The notes: generated by a model not told the origin, from the sequence alone. Counted from the stretch's first letter, positions 35,075 to 44,170 are shown. The stretch: DNA of 64,000 nucleotides from Steroidobacteraceae bacterium (GCA_019683695.1 JADGHX010000004.1:1-64000), one strand, 5' to 3'. A program made the numbers and translations.

Positions 35075-35193
35075 AAGTCTCATCTTATGGGGTCCACAAT
35101 CTTGTAACGCTTTGATTTCAAAGGTGCCCAAGTCTCACTTTATGGGGTCCGAAGTCTCACCTTATGGGGTCCAAGTCTCAGCTTTTGGGGTCT
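35075..35193. repeat. four 21-bp direct repeats
   Basis: Copies start at 35075, 35130, 35152 and 35173. Each begins AAGTCTCA, has a variable NCT or NTT, and ends TATGGGGTCC; the last copy diverges (CTTTTGGGGTC). The last three are back to back at 21-22-bp spacing (two helix turns); the first is 55 bp away. They lie between nrdJb's end and the CBASS promoter zone, outside any gene. Regular spacing suggests protein binding sites or iterons; they may also be scars at an integration boundary. Confidence 0.85.
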
Positions 35194-35229
35194 CCCACAA
35201 GCTCGTCAGCTTCTAGTCGTCGACACTCC

Positions 35230-35955
35230 TCAGCCGCATTTCGAGTCGCCGCAGTTCAGGCAGGTCATGCACCCATCCATCATCACGACGGCCGCGGTGC
35301 TGCACTTCGAGCAGAGCTGGGCGCCTTCGGGGAACAGCGAATTCGAGAACGCGTCCGTCTGCTTCGTGCGCGCCTCGAACTCCGCCCGCTTCTGCTCGAC
35401 GAGCTTCTTCTGATGCGGATCCAGCTCGGGCTTCTTCAGCAGCCCGATCGTCTGCAGGTGCCGCTCGATCACGTACCCCAGCTCCGCGATGATCGAGGGC
35501 ATGAACTTCCCGCCGGGCTGCCAGTAGCCGCCGCGCGGATCGAACACGGCTTTCAGCTCGTCCACGAGAAAGGTGACGTCGCCGCCCTTGCGGAACACCG
35601 CCGAGATGATGCGCGTCAGCGCCACGATCCACTGGAAGTGATCGAGGTTCTTCGAGTTGATGAAGATCTCGAACGGCCGCCGCTGCTCGTGCTCCGTGCC
35701 CTCGTTCAGCACGATGTCGTTGATCGTGACGTACATGGCGTGATCCGACACGGGCGTCTTGATCTTGTACGTCGAGCCGATGAGCACTTCAGGGCGCTGC
35801 ACCTCCTCGGTCATGCGGATGACCTTGGCGGTGCGGCCGTTCTTGTCCTTCACGCTCGTTTCGGACGCGGAGGACGGCGCGTCATCCGCCGGCGTGTCCG
35901 CCGGCTTCTGCACGCGGTACTTGACGATTTTCTTGTCGATCTTGATGGCGCTCAC
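35230..35955 (-). CDS. nrdJb: class II ribonucleotide reductase, C-terminal subunit (NrdJb, TSCPD-type)
   Basis: A 241-residue protein starting at GTG 35955. It matches the separately encoded C-terminal part of adenosylcobalamin-dependent ribonucleotide reductase found in Pseudomonas-type split nrdJ loci: a TSCPD-like core (GSTYKIKTPVSDHAMYVTIN, FEIFINSKNLDHFQWIVALT, RIISAVFRKGGD) and a Cys-rich end (LCSKCSTAA, CMTCLNCGDSKCG) that supplies the redox-active cysteines re-reducing the active site. It follows nrdJa by 57 bp on the same strand. Confidence 0.88.
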   Translation of the reverse strand: MSAIKIDKKIVKYRVQKPADTPADDAPSSASETSVKDKNGRTAKVIRMTEEVQRPEVLIGSTYKIKTPVSDHAMYVTINDIVLNEGTEHEQRRPFEIFINSKNLDHFQWIVALTRIISAVFRKGGDVTFLVDELKAVFDPRGGYWQPGGKFMPSIIAELGYVIERHLQTIGLLKKPELDPHQKKLVEQKRAEFEARTKQTDAFSNSLFPEGAQLCSKCSTAAVVMMDGCMTCLNCGDSKCG

Positions 35956-36012
35956 GATGGGTTCCTTGGGTGTCGGGGGCTGTGACGGTGCCGGCGGGCC
36001 GGAAGGCGCCGC

Positions 36013-38160
36013 TCAGAACTTGCCGTAGTACCCCTCCTTCAGCGCATCGAACAAATTCGCCGCCGTGTGGATCTCGCCGTCGTACTCGATTTCCTCGTCG
36101 CCGCGCGCCTCGATCTCCGTACCGTCCTCGAGCGTGAAGACGTACTTCGTGTTCTTGAGATCCTCTTCCTTCACGAGCACGCCCTGGAACGCCTCGGGGT
36201 TGAAGCGGAAGGTGGTGCAGCCCTTCAAGCCCCGCTCGTAGGCGTAGAGGTAGATGTCCTTGAAGTCCTCGTACTTGTAGTCCGTGGGGACGTTGGCCGT
36301 CTTGGAGATGGACGAATCCACCCACTTCTGCGCGGCGGCCTGGATATCCACGTGCTGCTTCGGCGTGACCTCATCCGCGGCCGTGAAGTAGTCCGGCAGC
36401 TTCTCGGCCGGGTTCGTCGAGCCCGGCATGGCGCGCGGATTCACGAGCTCGCGATACGCCAGCAGCTCGAAGGAGAACACGTCGACCTTCTCCTTCGTCT
36501 TCTTGCCCGGGCGGATCACGTTGCGGAAATAGTGATGCGCGAAGGTGGGCTCGATGCCATTCGACGCGTTGTTCGCGAGCGAAAGCGAAATGGTGCCCGT
36601 GGGCGCGATGGACGTGTGGTGCGTGAAGCGCGCGCCGACTTCCGCCAGCTCGTGCACGAGCTGCGGATTCACTTCGGCGATGCGCTGCATGTAGCGGCTG
36701 TAGCGCGCGTGGAGCAGGCGGCCGGGAATCTTCGCGCCGGGCTTCCAGCCATCCCGCGCCATCTCGGGACGCTTGCGGAGCATCTCCTGGGTGACGGTGA
36801 ACTCCTCGTTCATGATGGGCGCCGGGCCCTTCTCGCGCGCAAGCTCGAGACCGGCCTCCCAGCCCGCCAGCGCCATCTCGCGCGAGACATCCTCGGTGAA
36901 GCGCACGGATTCCGGCGAGCCGTATTTCATGCCAAGGCAGGTGATGGCGCTGCCGAGGCCGAGGAAGCCCATGCCGTGACGACGCTTGCGCAGGATTTCC
37001 TCGCGCTGCTTCTCGAGCGGCAGGCCGTTGATCTCGACCACGTTGTCGAGCATGCGCGTGAAGACGCGCACCACCTCGCGATACTCCGCCCAGTCGAACT
37101 CCGCGAATTCCGTGAAGGGATGCCGCACGAACCGCGTGAGATTCACCGAGCCGAGCAGGCACGACCCGTACGGCGGCAGCGGCTGCTCGCCACACGGATT
37201 GGTGGCGCGGATGTTCTCGCACCACCAGTTGTTGTTCATCTCGTTGACGCGGTCAATGAGAATGAAGCCGGGCTCCGCGAAATCGTACGTGGAGCTCATG
37301 ATGACGTCCCACATGCGGCGCGCCGGCAGCGTCTTGTACACCTTGCACGCGACCAGGCCGTCGTCCTGCACGACGTAGCCTTCGTGCACGGGCCACTCGC
37401 GCCAGATGAACTTGCTGCTGTCGGTGAGATCCGGCTTTTCGGCTTCGTATTCCTTCAGGGAGAGCGGGAAGGCGAGCTTCCACTCGCGGTCCTCGCGCAC
37501 CGCCTGCATGAACTCATCGGTGATCAGCAGCGACAGATTGAACTGACGCAGCCGCCCGTTCTCGCGCTTGGCGCGGATGAACTCCATGACATCCGGATGG
37601 CCGACATCGAACGTGCCCATCTGCGCCCCGCGCCGACCGCCGGCGGAGGACACGGTGAAGCACATCTTGTCGAAGATATCCATGAACGACAGCGGCCCGG
37701 ACGTATACGCGCCCGCGCCGGAGACATAGGCGCCGCGCGGTCGAAGCGTGGAGTGCTCGTAGCCGATGCCGCAGCCTGCCTTCAGCGTGAGGCCGGCCTC
37801 GTGCACCTTGCGCAGGATGTCGTCCATGGAATCGAGGATCGTGCCGGACACCGTGCAGTTGATGGTCGAGGTGGCCGGCTTGTGCTCCTGCGCGCCCGCA
37901 TTCGAGGTGATGCGGCCGGCCGGGATGGCGCCCCGACGCAGCGCCCAGAGAAAGCGGTCGTACCAGTGCTCGCGCACCTCTTCACGCTCGACATCTGCAA
38001 GCGCGCGAGCCACGCGCTTGTAGGTGTCGTCCATGGTCTTGTCGATCGGCGTGCCGTCCTTGGCGGTGAGCCGGTATTTCTTGTCCCAGATATCCAGGGA
38101 TGCTTCCTGAAAGGCGATGGAATCGATCTCTTTGGGTTCGATCTTCACGACGGTGTTCAT
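36013..38160 (-). CDS. nrdJa: adenosylcobalamin-dependent (class II) ribonucleotide reductase, catalytic subunit NrdJa
   Basis: A 715-residue protein from the ATG at 38160 (MNTVVKIEPKEIDS). It makes deoxynucleotides using a B12-generated thiyl radical, so it works with or without oxygen. The ten-stranded barrel motifs are clear: STINCTVSGTI (first redox Cys), the NPCGEQPLPPYGSCLLGSVN active-site segment with its thiyl-radical Cys, and APTGTISLSLANNASNGIEP near the C-terminus. The C-terminal cysteine tail is missing because it is encoded separately in nrdJb. A promoter and a candidate NrdR box lie upstream. Confidence 0.92.
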   Translation of the reverse strand: MNTVVKIEPKEIDSIAFQEASLDIWDKKYRLTAKDGTPIDKTMDDTYKRVARALADVEREEVREHWYDRFLWALRRGAIPAGRITSNAGAQEHKPATSTINCTVSGTILDSMDDILRKVHEAGLTLKAGCGIGYEHSTLRPRGAYVSGAGAYTSGPLSFMDIFDKMCFTVSSAGGRRGAQMGTFDVGHPDVMEFIRAKRENGRLRQFNLSLLITDEFMQAVREDREWKLAFPLSLKEYEAEKPDLTDSSKFIWREWPVHEGYVVQDDGLVACKVYKTLPARRMWDVIMSSTYDFAEPGFILIDRVNEMNNNWWCENIRATNPCGEQPLPPYGSCLLGSVNLTRFVRHPFTEFAEFDWAEYREVVRVFTRMLDNVVEINGLPLEKQREEILRKRRHGMGFLGLGSAITCLGMKYGSPESVRFTEDVSREMALAGWEAGLELAREKGPAPIMNEEFTVTQEMLRKRPEMARDGWKPGAKIPGRLLHARYSRYMQRIAEVNPQLVHELAEVGARFTHHTSIAPTGTISLSLANNASNGIEPTFAHHYFRNVIRPGKKTKEKVDVFSFELLAYRELVNPRAMPGSTNPAEKLPDYFTAADEVTPKQHVDIQAAAQKWVDSSISKTANVPTDYKYEDFKDIYLYAYERGLKGCTTFRFNPEAFQGVLVKEEDLKNTKYVFTLEDGTEIEARGDEEIEYDGEIHTAANLFDALKEGYYGKF

Positions 38161-38349
38161 GGACCCGCAGCGCTCCGGTTTTTCTTGCGGCCGTCTGTAC
38201 AAATCCAAAGAGGCGCCGCACGCTTCCCAGCACAGGCATGCACACGTGCAGCAAGGCGCGGTGAGATGGGGCCTGCTGCCCGACGCGACTTCCCCTTCGG
38301 AAACTCCCCGATACGCCCGCTTGTTCGCTCTGTTCGAGAGAGCTGAGCG

Positions 38350-38365
38350 ATACAAGATGTTGTGT
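38350..38365 (-). promoter_or_regulatory. candidate NrdR repressor box upstream of nrdJa
   Basis: On the minus strand ACACAACATCTTGTAT matches 13 of 16 positions of the palindromic NrdR consensus (ACACAATATATTGTGT as I recall it). It lies 11 bases downstream of a promoter -10 box and 190 bp upstream of nrdJa, a position suited to repression. NrdR usually binds two boxes about three helix turns apart; no clear second one is seen at that spacing. Confidence 0.5.
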
Positions 38366-38375
38366 CGGGGAACAG

Positions 38376-38404
38376 AGCCTAATGACGTGCAATAGAGCCG
38401 TCAA
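38376..38404 (-). promoter_or_regulatory. sigma70-like promoter of nrdJa
   Basis: On the minus strand TTGACG (38404-38399) and TAGGCT (38381-38376) are 17 bp apart. The -35 is one base from consensus, the -10 is weak. The candidate NrdR box starts 11 bases downstream. The remaining 185-bp leader shows no B12-box and no other recognised riboswitch. Confidence 0.45.
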
Positions 38405-38527
38405 GATTCACTCAGCTCTGAATTCGGTTCGAAATTATTATTCCGGATCAGTCGCTTACGAGACAACGTGCGGCGCGAATCGATGCGAAAAATGCGCTCG
38501 CACCGCGCATCGGCCCGCAGCGCCTCA

Positions 38528-38543
38528 CCCCAAGATATTGTGC
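38528..38543. promoter_or_regulatory. second NrdR-box-like sequence
   Basis: CCCCAAGATATTGTGC matches 12 of 16 positions of the NrdR palindrome. It is about 180 bp from the better box and 164 bp before the Hsp20 gene, too far for the classical paired arrangement. Rest of 38405-38706: no gene, A+T-rich around 38430-38450. Confidence 0.3.
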
Positions 38544-38706
38544 CCAGCTATTGCACAGGTTCTGCACACGATGTTCACAGGCGACGCTCGCGGCTGCGCT
38601 CTCGTGACGCGCATCGCGCGCCAGGTACTTGGGCTTGAAAGCGGCAGTGCAGTCCGCAAATCGCCGTCAGCCGCGCGTGTGGCGCGAAACTTCTGGAGAG
38701 CCTGAC

Positions 38707-39138
38707 ATGACCATCGTTCGTTACGAGCCTTTCCGGCTGCTGAGCCACTTTCATCGCGATCTGAGCCGTTTCTTCGATGAGGAGCTGACGCCTGCCGCGA
38801 ATACGGTGACCTGGCTGCCATCGGTGGACGTGCGTGAGGAAGACACTCGCTACGTCGTGCAAGCCGATCTGCCTGGCGTCGACAAGAAAGATATCGAGAT
38901 CACCGCCGAAAACGGCGTGCTCACGCTGCGCGGCGAGCGTCGCAGCGAGCACCGTGAGAATGCGAAGGGCTACGAGCGCATCGAGCGCGTCTCCGGCCGC
39001 TTCCTTCGCCGCTTCACACTTCCGGAGACGGCGGACGTGTCTGCGATCACGGCCAGGCACGAAAACGGTGTGCTCGAAGTGAGCATTCCGAAACTTGCAG
39101 CGGTCCAGCCGAAGCGCATCGAGATCAAGGCGGCCTGA
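38707..39138 (+). CDS. Hsp20/alpha-crystallin small heat-shock protein
   Basis: A 143-residue chaperone starting behind a GGAGAG ribosome binding site. The alpha-crystallin domain covers about 38-130: VDVREEDTRYVVQADLPGVD, DIEITAENGVLTLRGER, GRFLRRFTLPETADVSAI, HENGVLEVSIPK. The GVL near 124 is the conserved A-x-x-x-n-G-v-L signature, and the C-terminal KRIEIKAA resembles the IxI-type anchoring tail. It holds unfolding proteins in a refoldable state. Monocistronic. Confidence 0.93.
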   Translation: MTIVRYEPFRLLSHFHRDLSRFFDEELTPAANTVTWLPSVDVREEDTRYVVQADLPGVDKKDIEITAENGVLTLRGERRSEHRENAKGYERIERVSGRFLRRFTLPETADVSAITARHENGVLEVSIPKLAAVQPKRIEIKAA

Positions 39139-39299
39139 GCCGCTTCGCGCTTCACGCCGCTTTCGCGGGCGGGCTGCGCAGAAATCTCCGGCAGCCCGCT
39201 CGCAGATTGTCGCAAGCCACTCTTTCCGGCGGTCTGACACGGACCGCCGGGGCATTTAGAATCCATCGGTTCGCAGTTGCGTTCGACCCTGGAAACACC

Positions 39300-40676
39300 A
39301 TGTCACGCGCTTCCCTGTCGCTCATAGCGCTGCTGTTCCTGAGCGCGGTCGCCCCGGCGCAGTCGGGCTCGGGCCTGCCCTCTGCGGTAGGGGAAACCCC
39401 GCTGCCGTCGCTCTCGCCGATGATCAAGCGCGTGTCGCCCGCAGTGGTGAACATCTCCACGAAGGGCACGATCAAGGAGAGCGGGCCCGGCAACCCGTTT
39501 CTTGAAGATCCCTTTTTCCGCCGCTTCTTTGACGTGCCGCCCGGCAGCGGCCCGCGTTCTCGTCCGTTCCAGAGCGCAGGGTCCGGCGTCATCTTCGACG
39601 CGAAGAACGGCTACATCGTCACCAACGCTCACGTCGTCGAGAACGCGAGCGAGATCACCGTAACGCTGCAGGATGGGCACGACCTCAAGGCAGAGCTCGT
39701 GGGGAGCGATGCGCCCTCGGACGTTGCAGTGCTCAAGGTGAAGTCCGACAACCTCACACAGATCGGTCTCGGCGATTCCTCCAAGGTCGAGGTCGGCGAC
39801 TTCGTCGTGGCCATCGGCAACCCGTTCGGCCTGCAGCACACGGTCACGTCCGGCATCATCAGCGGGCTGTCCCGCTCCGGCATCAATCCGGACGGCTACG
39901 AGGACTTCATTCAGACCGATGCGTCCATCAATCCCGGCAACTCCGGCGGCGCGCTCGTCAATCTGCGCGGCGAGCTGATCGGCATCAACACCGCGATCCT
40001 CTCGCGCACCGGCGGCAACATCGGCATCGGGTTCGCCATTCCGGTGAACATGGCGCGCAGCGTGATGGACCAGCTCATCAAGTTCGGCTCGGTGAAGCGC
40101 GGGCTGCTCGGCGTGAGCATCTACAACCTGACGCCGGACATCGCAAAGCTGTACGGGCTGTCGGACACGCAGGGCGCGCTGGTGTCGCAGGTCGTGGCAG
40201 GTTCCGCGGCCGACAAGGCGGGTGTGCGCATCGGGGATGTGATCACGTCCGTGAACGGTCACACGGTGAAGTCGAACTCGGAGCTGCGTAACGCCATCGG
40301 CATGCTGCGCGTCGGGGACAAGGTGGACATCGGCGTGCTGCGGGATGGCAAGCCGCAGAAGCTCACCGCCGTGATCGCGGATTCGGCGGAAGCGCCCGCC
40401 AGGGAAACGACGCCGCAGGAGTCGAACGCCATTCACGGCGGCCTCGAGGGCGCAAGTCTTGCGGATGCACCCGAGGGCGCCGGTGCGCTCGTGCGTTCGG
40501 TGGAGCCTGGCAGCGCCGCTGCGCAGGGCGGGCTGCGGAACAACGACGTGATCATCGGCGTGAATCGCGGCAAGGTCACGAACCTGCAGCAGCTGCGCGA
40601 GCGAGCCAAGGGTGCGTCGACCCTCGTGCTCGAAGTGCGGCGCGGGAAAACGGTTCTGCTGATCCCGGTTCGATAG
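39300..40676 (+). CDS. DegQ/MucD-type periplasmic serine protease (HtrA family)
   Basis: A 458-residue Do-family protease with a signal peptide (LSLIALLFLSAVAPAQS). The trypsin-like domain has the triad His111 (VTNAHVVEN), Asp141 (SDVAVLKV) and Ser215 (NPGNSGGALV). Two PDZ domains follow: about 260-350 (RGLLGVSIYNLTPDIAKLYG, AGVRIGDVITSVNG) and about 375-455 (NNDVIIGVNRGKV). It degrades or refolds misfolded envelope proteins. Start chosen at the ATG directly before the signal peptide. It stands alone, 161 bp after the Hsp20 gene. Confidence 0.93.
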   Translation: MSRASLSLIALLFLSAVAPAQSGSGLPSAVGETPLPSLSPMIKRVSPAVVNISTKGTIKESGPGNPFLEDPFFRRFFDVPPGSGPRSRPFQSAGSGVIFDAKNGYIVTNAHVVENASEITVTLQDGHDLKAELVGSDAPSDVAVLKVKSDNLTQIGLGDSSKVEVGDFVVAIGNPFGLQHTVTSGIISGLSRSGINPDGYEDFIQTDASINPGNSGGALVNLRGELIGINTAILSRTGGNIGIGFAIPVNMARSVMDQLIKFGSVKRGLLGVSIYNLTPDIAKLYGLSDTQGALVSQVVAGSAADKAGVRIGDVITSVNGHTVKSNSELRNAIGMLRVGDKVDIGVLRDGKPQKLTAVIADSAEAPARETTPQESNAIHGGLEGASLADAPEGAGALVRSVEPGSAAAQGGLRNNDVIIGVNRGKVTNLQQLRERAKGASTLVLEVRRGKTVLLIPVR

Positions 40677-40758
40677 GTATTCTGGAAGAATCGACCGCTG
40701 CGATTGTTGGGGACGAGGCCACGGCCTTCGTCCGACTCCGGTTCCGGTGTCCTGGTTC

Positions 40759-41706
40759 ATGGCGCCCAAAGCTCTGAACGTCTGCGTGCTCGGCGGCACG
40801 GGGTTCGTCGGCACGGAACTCGTCACACGCCTTGCGGAAGCGGGGCACAGCGTGCGCGTGCCCACGCGGCACGTCGCGCGCGGAAATCACCTCAAGGTGC
40901 TGCCCACCCTCGAGCTCGTCGTGGCGAACGTGCATGAGCCGCGCGTGCTCGGCTCGCTCTTCGATGGCATGGACGTGGTGATCAACCTCATCGGCACGCT
41001 CAACGAGCACGGCCGTGCCACCTTTCGTTCCGTGCACGCAGACCTTGCCGCGAAGGTGGTCGCGGCCATGCGCAATGCGCGTGTTCCACGGCTGCTGCAC
41101 ATGAGCTCGCTGGGCGCGGCACCCGATGCGCCCAGCGAGTACCTCAGGAGCAAGGCGGAGGCCGAACGGCACGTGCGCTCGACAGAGGGGCTTCAGGCCA
41201 CGATCTTCCGTCCGTCCGTGATCTTTGGCCCGGACGACACGCTCACCAATCGCTTCGCTCGCCTGCTGAAGATGAGCGCCGGCTTTCTGCCGCTTGCGCG
41301 CCCCCACGCGCGGTTCGCTCCCATCTACCTGCATGACGTGGCAAAAGCCTTTGTGCGCGCGCTGGAGGATGCTCGCACGATCGGCAACACCTACGAGCTT
41401 TGCGGGCCAGACGTCATGACGCTTGCGGAGCTTGTGCGGCAGACGGCGTCCGCAGGAGGGCTGCCCTGTCACGTGATCCCGTTGCCGGATGCGCTCGCAC
41501 GCATTCAGGCGCTCGTGATGGGGCTGTTGCCTGGCAAGCCCTTTACGATGGACAACTTCAGGTCACTCACGATCGACAGCGTGTGCCGCGAGAACGGATG
41601 CGCGCGTCTCGGCATCAATCCGGTGAGCCTGCATGCCGTTGCAGGCACATGGCTGTCCGGGCGCTTCGCGGGGCGTCATCTCGAGGCGTATCGGCACAAA
41701 TCCTGA
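40759..41706 (+). CDS. NAD-dependent epimerase/NDUFA9-like Rossmann protein
   Basis: A 315-residue extended-SDR-like protein. The N-terminal dinucleotide-binding motif is VLGGTGFVGTELVTRLAEAGH, followed by RVLGSLFDGMDVVINLIGTL, LLHMSSLGAAPDAPSEYLRSKAEAE (an S..Y..K-type set) and TIFRPSVIFGPDDT. This is the group often annotated as complex I NDUFA9-subunit family or NAD(P)H-binding. A GTG four codons upstream is also possible. Substrate unknown; often linked to membrane lipid or quinone biology. Confidence 0.85.
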   Translation: MAPKALNVCVLGGTGFVGTELVTRLAEAGHSVRVPTRHVARGNHLKVLPTLELVVANVHEPRVLGSLFDGMDVVINLIGTLNEHGRATFRSVHADLAAKVVAAMRNARVPRLLHMSSLGAAPDAPSEYLRSKAEAERHVRSTEGLQATIFRPSVIFGPDDTLTNRFARLLKMSAGFLPLARPHARFAPIYLHDVAKAFVRALEDARTIGNTYELCGPDVMTLAELVRQTASAGGLPCHVIPLPDALARIQALVMGLLPGKPFTMDNFRSLTIDSVCRENGCARLGINPVSLHAVAGTWLSGRFAGRHLEAYRHKS

Positions 41707-41720
41707 CGCCAGCGCCCTGC

Positions 41721-41828
41721 GGCTGCTGAAAAGCGCCTTCTGACGGTTTTACGTTTGAGGAAAGCACGACTTCGCGGCACCTGACCCCGGCCGTCGGTGG
41801 TCCGCGCGCGAACTGCTTTTCAACAGCC
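41721..41828. repeat. 108-bp element bounded by inverted repeats (MITE-like)
   Basis: GGCTGCTGAAAAGC (41721-41734) and GCTTTTCAACAGCC (41815-41828) are inverted repeats with 13 of 14 matches. They enclose 80 bp without coding capacity and fill the gap between the epimerase and the convergent aminopeptidase gene. GGCTGTTGAAAA is a common terminus of several transposon families, so this looks like a non-autonomous mini-element; it could also act as a bidirectional terminator. Confidence 0.55.
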
Positions 41829-41830
41829 TG

Positions 41831-42931
41831 CTAAGGGGTGCTCGCAGTGGACGTGACCGTCGGATTCGCCGCTGGCGGGGTGGGCTTGCTGCAAAGCTGG
41901 GCGTGGCGTTCGGCGCGAGGTTTTCGTGCCAACTCCCGCACGGCTTCGTAGAACGCAGGCAAGTTGCCGTTGTGGAGATCCAGCAGGCGCTGGAACCCAG
42001 GCACGCAGTCGTAATACGTGGCCACGGACGCAAGGTGGGCGTTGTTCAGTCCTTCCTTCATCCAGCGCCGGTAGCCAGACGTGATGCCCAGCTTCTTCTC
42101 GAGTGTGCGGATGTCGTCCTCGAGCTCTGCAAAGATGGCGCGCTTACGTTTTCGCATGACCTCTGCGGGCATTTCCTTTGCGTACAGATCTGCCAATCGG
42201 TTTCGCGTACTCGTGAATAGCGCGATGAAGAGTTGCTCGCGCTGGCGCCGCGTCTGATAACGCTGGTACAGGTCCGCGCGTCCGCGGAGCTCGAGCCACC
42301 GCTCGATGCCGGCCTGCTCCACGGTGGTGGCGAATGCCTCGTTGAACTCCGAATCACCCGCCACGTACACCACCTGATGCGACAGCTCGTGAAAAATGAT
42401 GGCGGCCAGCTCGGTGTCCCCATAGCCGAGCATCGTGTTCAGCACGGGATCCGAAAACCGGCCGAGCGTGGAATACGCCGGCACGCCGCCGACCATGACG
42501 TCGAGCCCACGATTGCGGAGCGTGTTTGCGAAGGACTCCGCGCGGCTTTCACTGAAATAGCCGCGATACGCCACACACCCGGCGATGGGGAAGCACCACC
42601 GCTGCGGCTCCACGGAGAATTCCGGCGTCGCAACGACGTTCCACACCACAAAAGGGCGCTTGAGATCCGCGTAGGTGCGATAGCTGCCATTGTCCGGCAG
42701 GCCCAGCTCGCGCGTGGCGAACGCTCTCGCGGCCTGCACTTCCACGAGCCGCGCGCGCAGATCCTCGGGCGTGTCCTTGCGGGCGAGGACGACGTCGATC
42801 GGCTCGCGCGCATGCATCACCTGCCACTGGCCCCGCGCGGCCTGCGCCAGATACATCGTGCCGCACGCTTGCAGCGAGGAGAGCACGGCAACAATGGTCA
42901 AGGCCCTGACGAGCCTTCGAGCAGTTAACAT
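41831..42931 (-). CDS. putative zinc aminopeptidase, lipoprotein (COG4324 type)
   Basis: A 366-residue protein. The N-terminus has a lipobox (VLSSLQACG), so it is likely a periplasm-facing lipoprotein. The metalloprotease motif HELSH ([16 protein letters not shown]) with [13 protein letters not shown] downstream fits the gluzincin-like putative aminopeptidase family. Other conserved parts are [19 protein letters not shown] and [16 protein letters not shown]. Its ATG is only 6 bp from the divergent cca ATG, so the promoters must lie inside the opposite coding regions. Peptidase activity is inferred from the motif. Confidence 0.85.
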   Translation of the reverse strand: MLTARRLVRALTIVAVLSSLQACGTMYLAQAARGQWQVMHAREPIDVVLARKDTPEDLRARLVEVQAARAFATRELGLPDNGSYRTYADLKRPFVVWNVVATPEFSVEPQRWCFPIAGCVAYRGYFSESRAESFANTLRNRGLDVMVGGVPAYSTLGRFSDPVLNTMLGYGDTELAAIIFHELSHQVVYVAGDSEFNEAFATTVEQAGIERWLELRGRADLYQRYQTRRQREQLFIALFTSTRNRLADLYAKEMPAEVMRKRKRAIFAELEDDIRTLEKKLGITSGYRRWMKEGLNNAHLASVATYYDCVPGFQRLLDLHNGNLPAFYEAVRELARKPRAERHAQLCSKPTPPAANPTVTSTASTP

Positions 42932-42937
42932 TCGGGC

Positions 42938-44170
42938 ATGCAAGTCTACTTGGTTGGTGGCGCCGTACGAGACCGTCTGCTCGGCCTGCCGGTTCACGAG
43001 CGCGACTGGGTAGTGGTCGGCGCACGTCCGGAAGAGCTCGAGCGACAGGGTTATCTGCCCGTCGGCAAGGAATTCCCCGTGTTCCTGCACCCGGAAACGC
43101 GGGAGGAATACGCGCTCGCGCGCGTCGAGCGCAAGGTGGGGCCGGGATATCGCGGCTTCACCACGCAGTTCTCGCCCGACGTCACGCTGGAGGAAGACCT
43201 CAAGCGGCGCGACCTCACCATCAACGCCATGGCGGAGGACATGGACGGCACGCTCATCGACCCCTATGGCGGCCGGCGCGATCTCGAGGCGCGCGTGCTG
43301 CGACACGTGTCCGAAGCCTTCGTCGAAGATCCGGTGCGCGTCCTGCGTGTGGCGCGCTTCGCCGCGCGCTTTGCAGAGCTCGGCTTCAGCGTGGCCGAGG
43401 ACACCCGTGAGCTGATGAAGCGGATCGTGGCCGCCGGCGAAGTGGACGCGCTCGTCCCCGAGCGGGTATGGCAGGAAACCTTCCGTGCGCTCGGCGAACG
43501 GCGGCCGGACGTCTTTTTCGAGACGCTGCGCGAGTGCGGCGCGCTGCAGGTGATCTTTCCGGAGCTGGCCGCCCTCTACGGCGTGCCGCAACCTGCCCAG
43601 TGGCATCCGGAAATCGACACGGGTGTGCACGTGATGATGGCGTTGCGGCTCGCGGCGAAACTGGGCGTGCCCTCTGCCATCCGGTTCGCGGTGCTCGTTC
43701 ACGATCTGGGCAAGGCCCGCACGCCGCGGTCGAAATGGCCGAAACATCACGGGCATGAGGAGCTCGGGGTCGAGCCCATCGAAGCGCTCTGCGCGCGACT
43801 CAAGGTGCCGCGCCATCTGCGGGATCTCGGCATCATCGTGTCGCGCTACCACACGCTCGTTCATCGCGCGCTGGAGCTGCGGCCCTCCACGGTGCTGGAG
43901 CTGTTGGAGAACACCGACGCTTTCCGCAGGCCGGACCGCTTTCGCGAATTCCTCGCGGCCTGCGAGTGCGACGCGCGCGGCCGCCTCGGGCTGGAGGATC
44001 GGCCGTACCCTCAGGCCGACTATCTGCGCGAAGCGCTGAATGCCGCGCTCACCGTGACCCTGTCCGAAGAGGAACGGCAGAACCTTGCCGGGCCGGCCAT
44101 TGGCGAAAAGCTTCGCGACAAGCGCCTCGCCGTGCTGAAATCCGTGAAGCAGACTGCAAAGCCCGCTTGA
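42938..44170 (+). CDS. cca: multifunctional CCA tRNA nucleotidyltransferase / 2'3'-cyclic phosphodiesterase / phosphatase
   Basis: A 410-residue enzyme that builds and repairs the CCA end of tRNAs. The head domain starts at once with [16 protein letters not shown] and ERDWVVVGA (DxD-type metal site), then [12 protein letters not shown] and the neck [12 protein letters not shown]. The C-terminal HD domain ([26 protein letters not shown]) marks the longer gammaproteobacterial multifunctional type, which also has phosphatase and phosphodiesterase activity. Full length. Next gene is uppP, 37 bp on. Confidence 0.95.
   Translation: MQVYLVGGAVRDRLLGLPVHERDWVVVGARPEELERQGYLPVGKEFPVFLHPETREEYALARVERKVGPGYRGFTTQFSPDVTLEEDLKRRDLTINAMAEDMDGTLIDPYGGRRDLEARVLRHVSEAFVEDPVRVLRVARFAARFAELGFSVAEDTRELMKRIVAAGEVDALVPERVWQETFRALGERRPDVFFETLRECGALQVIFPELAALYGVPQPAQWHPEIDTGVHVMMALRLAAKLGVPSAIRFAVLVHDLGKARTPRSKWPKHHGHEELGVEPIEALCARLKVPRHLRDLGIIVSRYHTLVHRALELRPSTVLELLENTDAFRRPDRFREFLAACECDARGRLGLEDRPYPQADYLREALNAALTVTLSEEERQNLAGPAIGEKLRDKRLAVLKSVKQTAKPA

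Noticed and set aside
35075..35193. CRISPR array
   Set aside because: Repeats are only 21 bp, three are adjacent without spacers, and no cas genes are present.
36067..38346. 759-codon plus-strand frame opposite nrdJa
   Set aside because: Antisense artefact; the class II ribonucleotide reductase motifs are unmistakable on the minus strand.
38161..38375. Cobalamin riboswitch in the nrdJa leader
   Set aside because: Expected for a B12-dependent enzyme, but no B12-box was found on the minus strand, only scattered G-rich segments.
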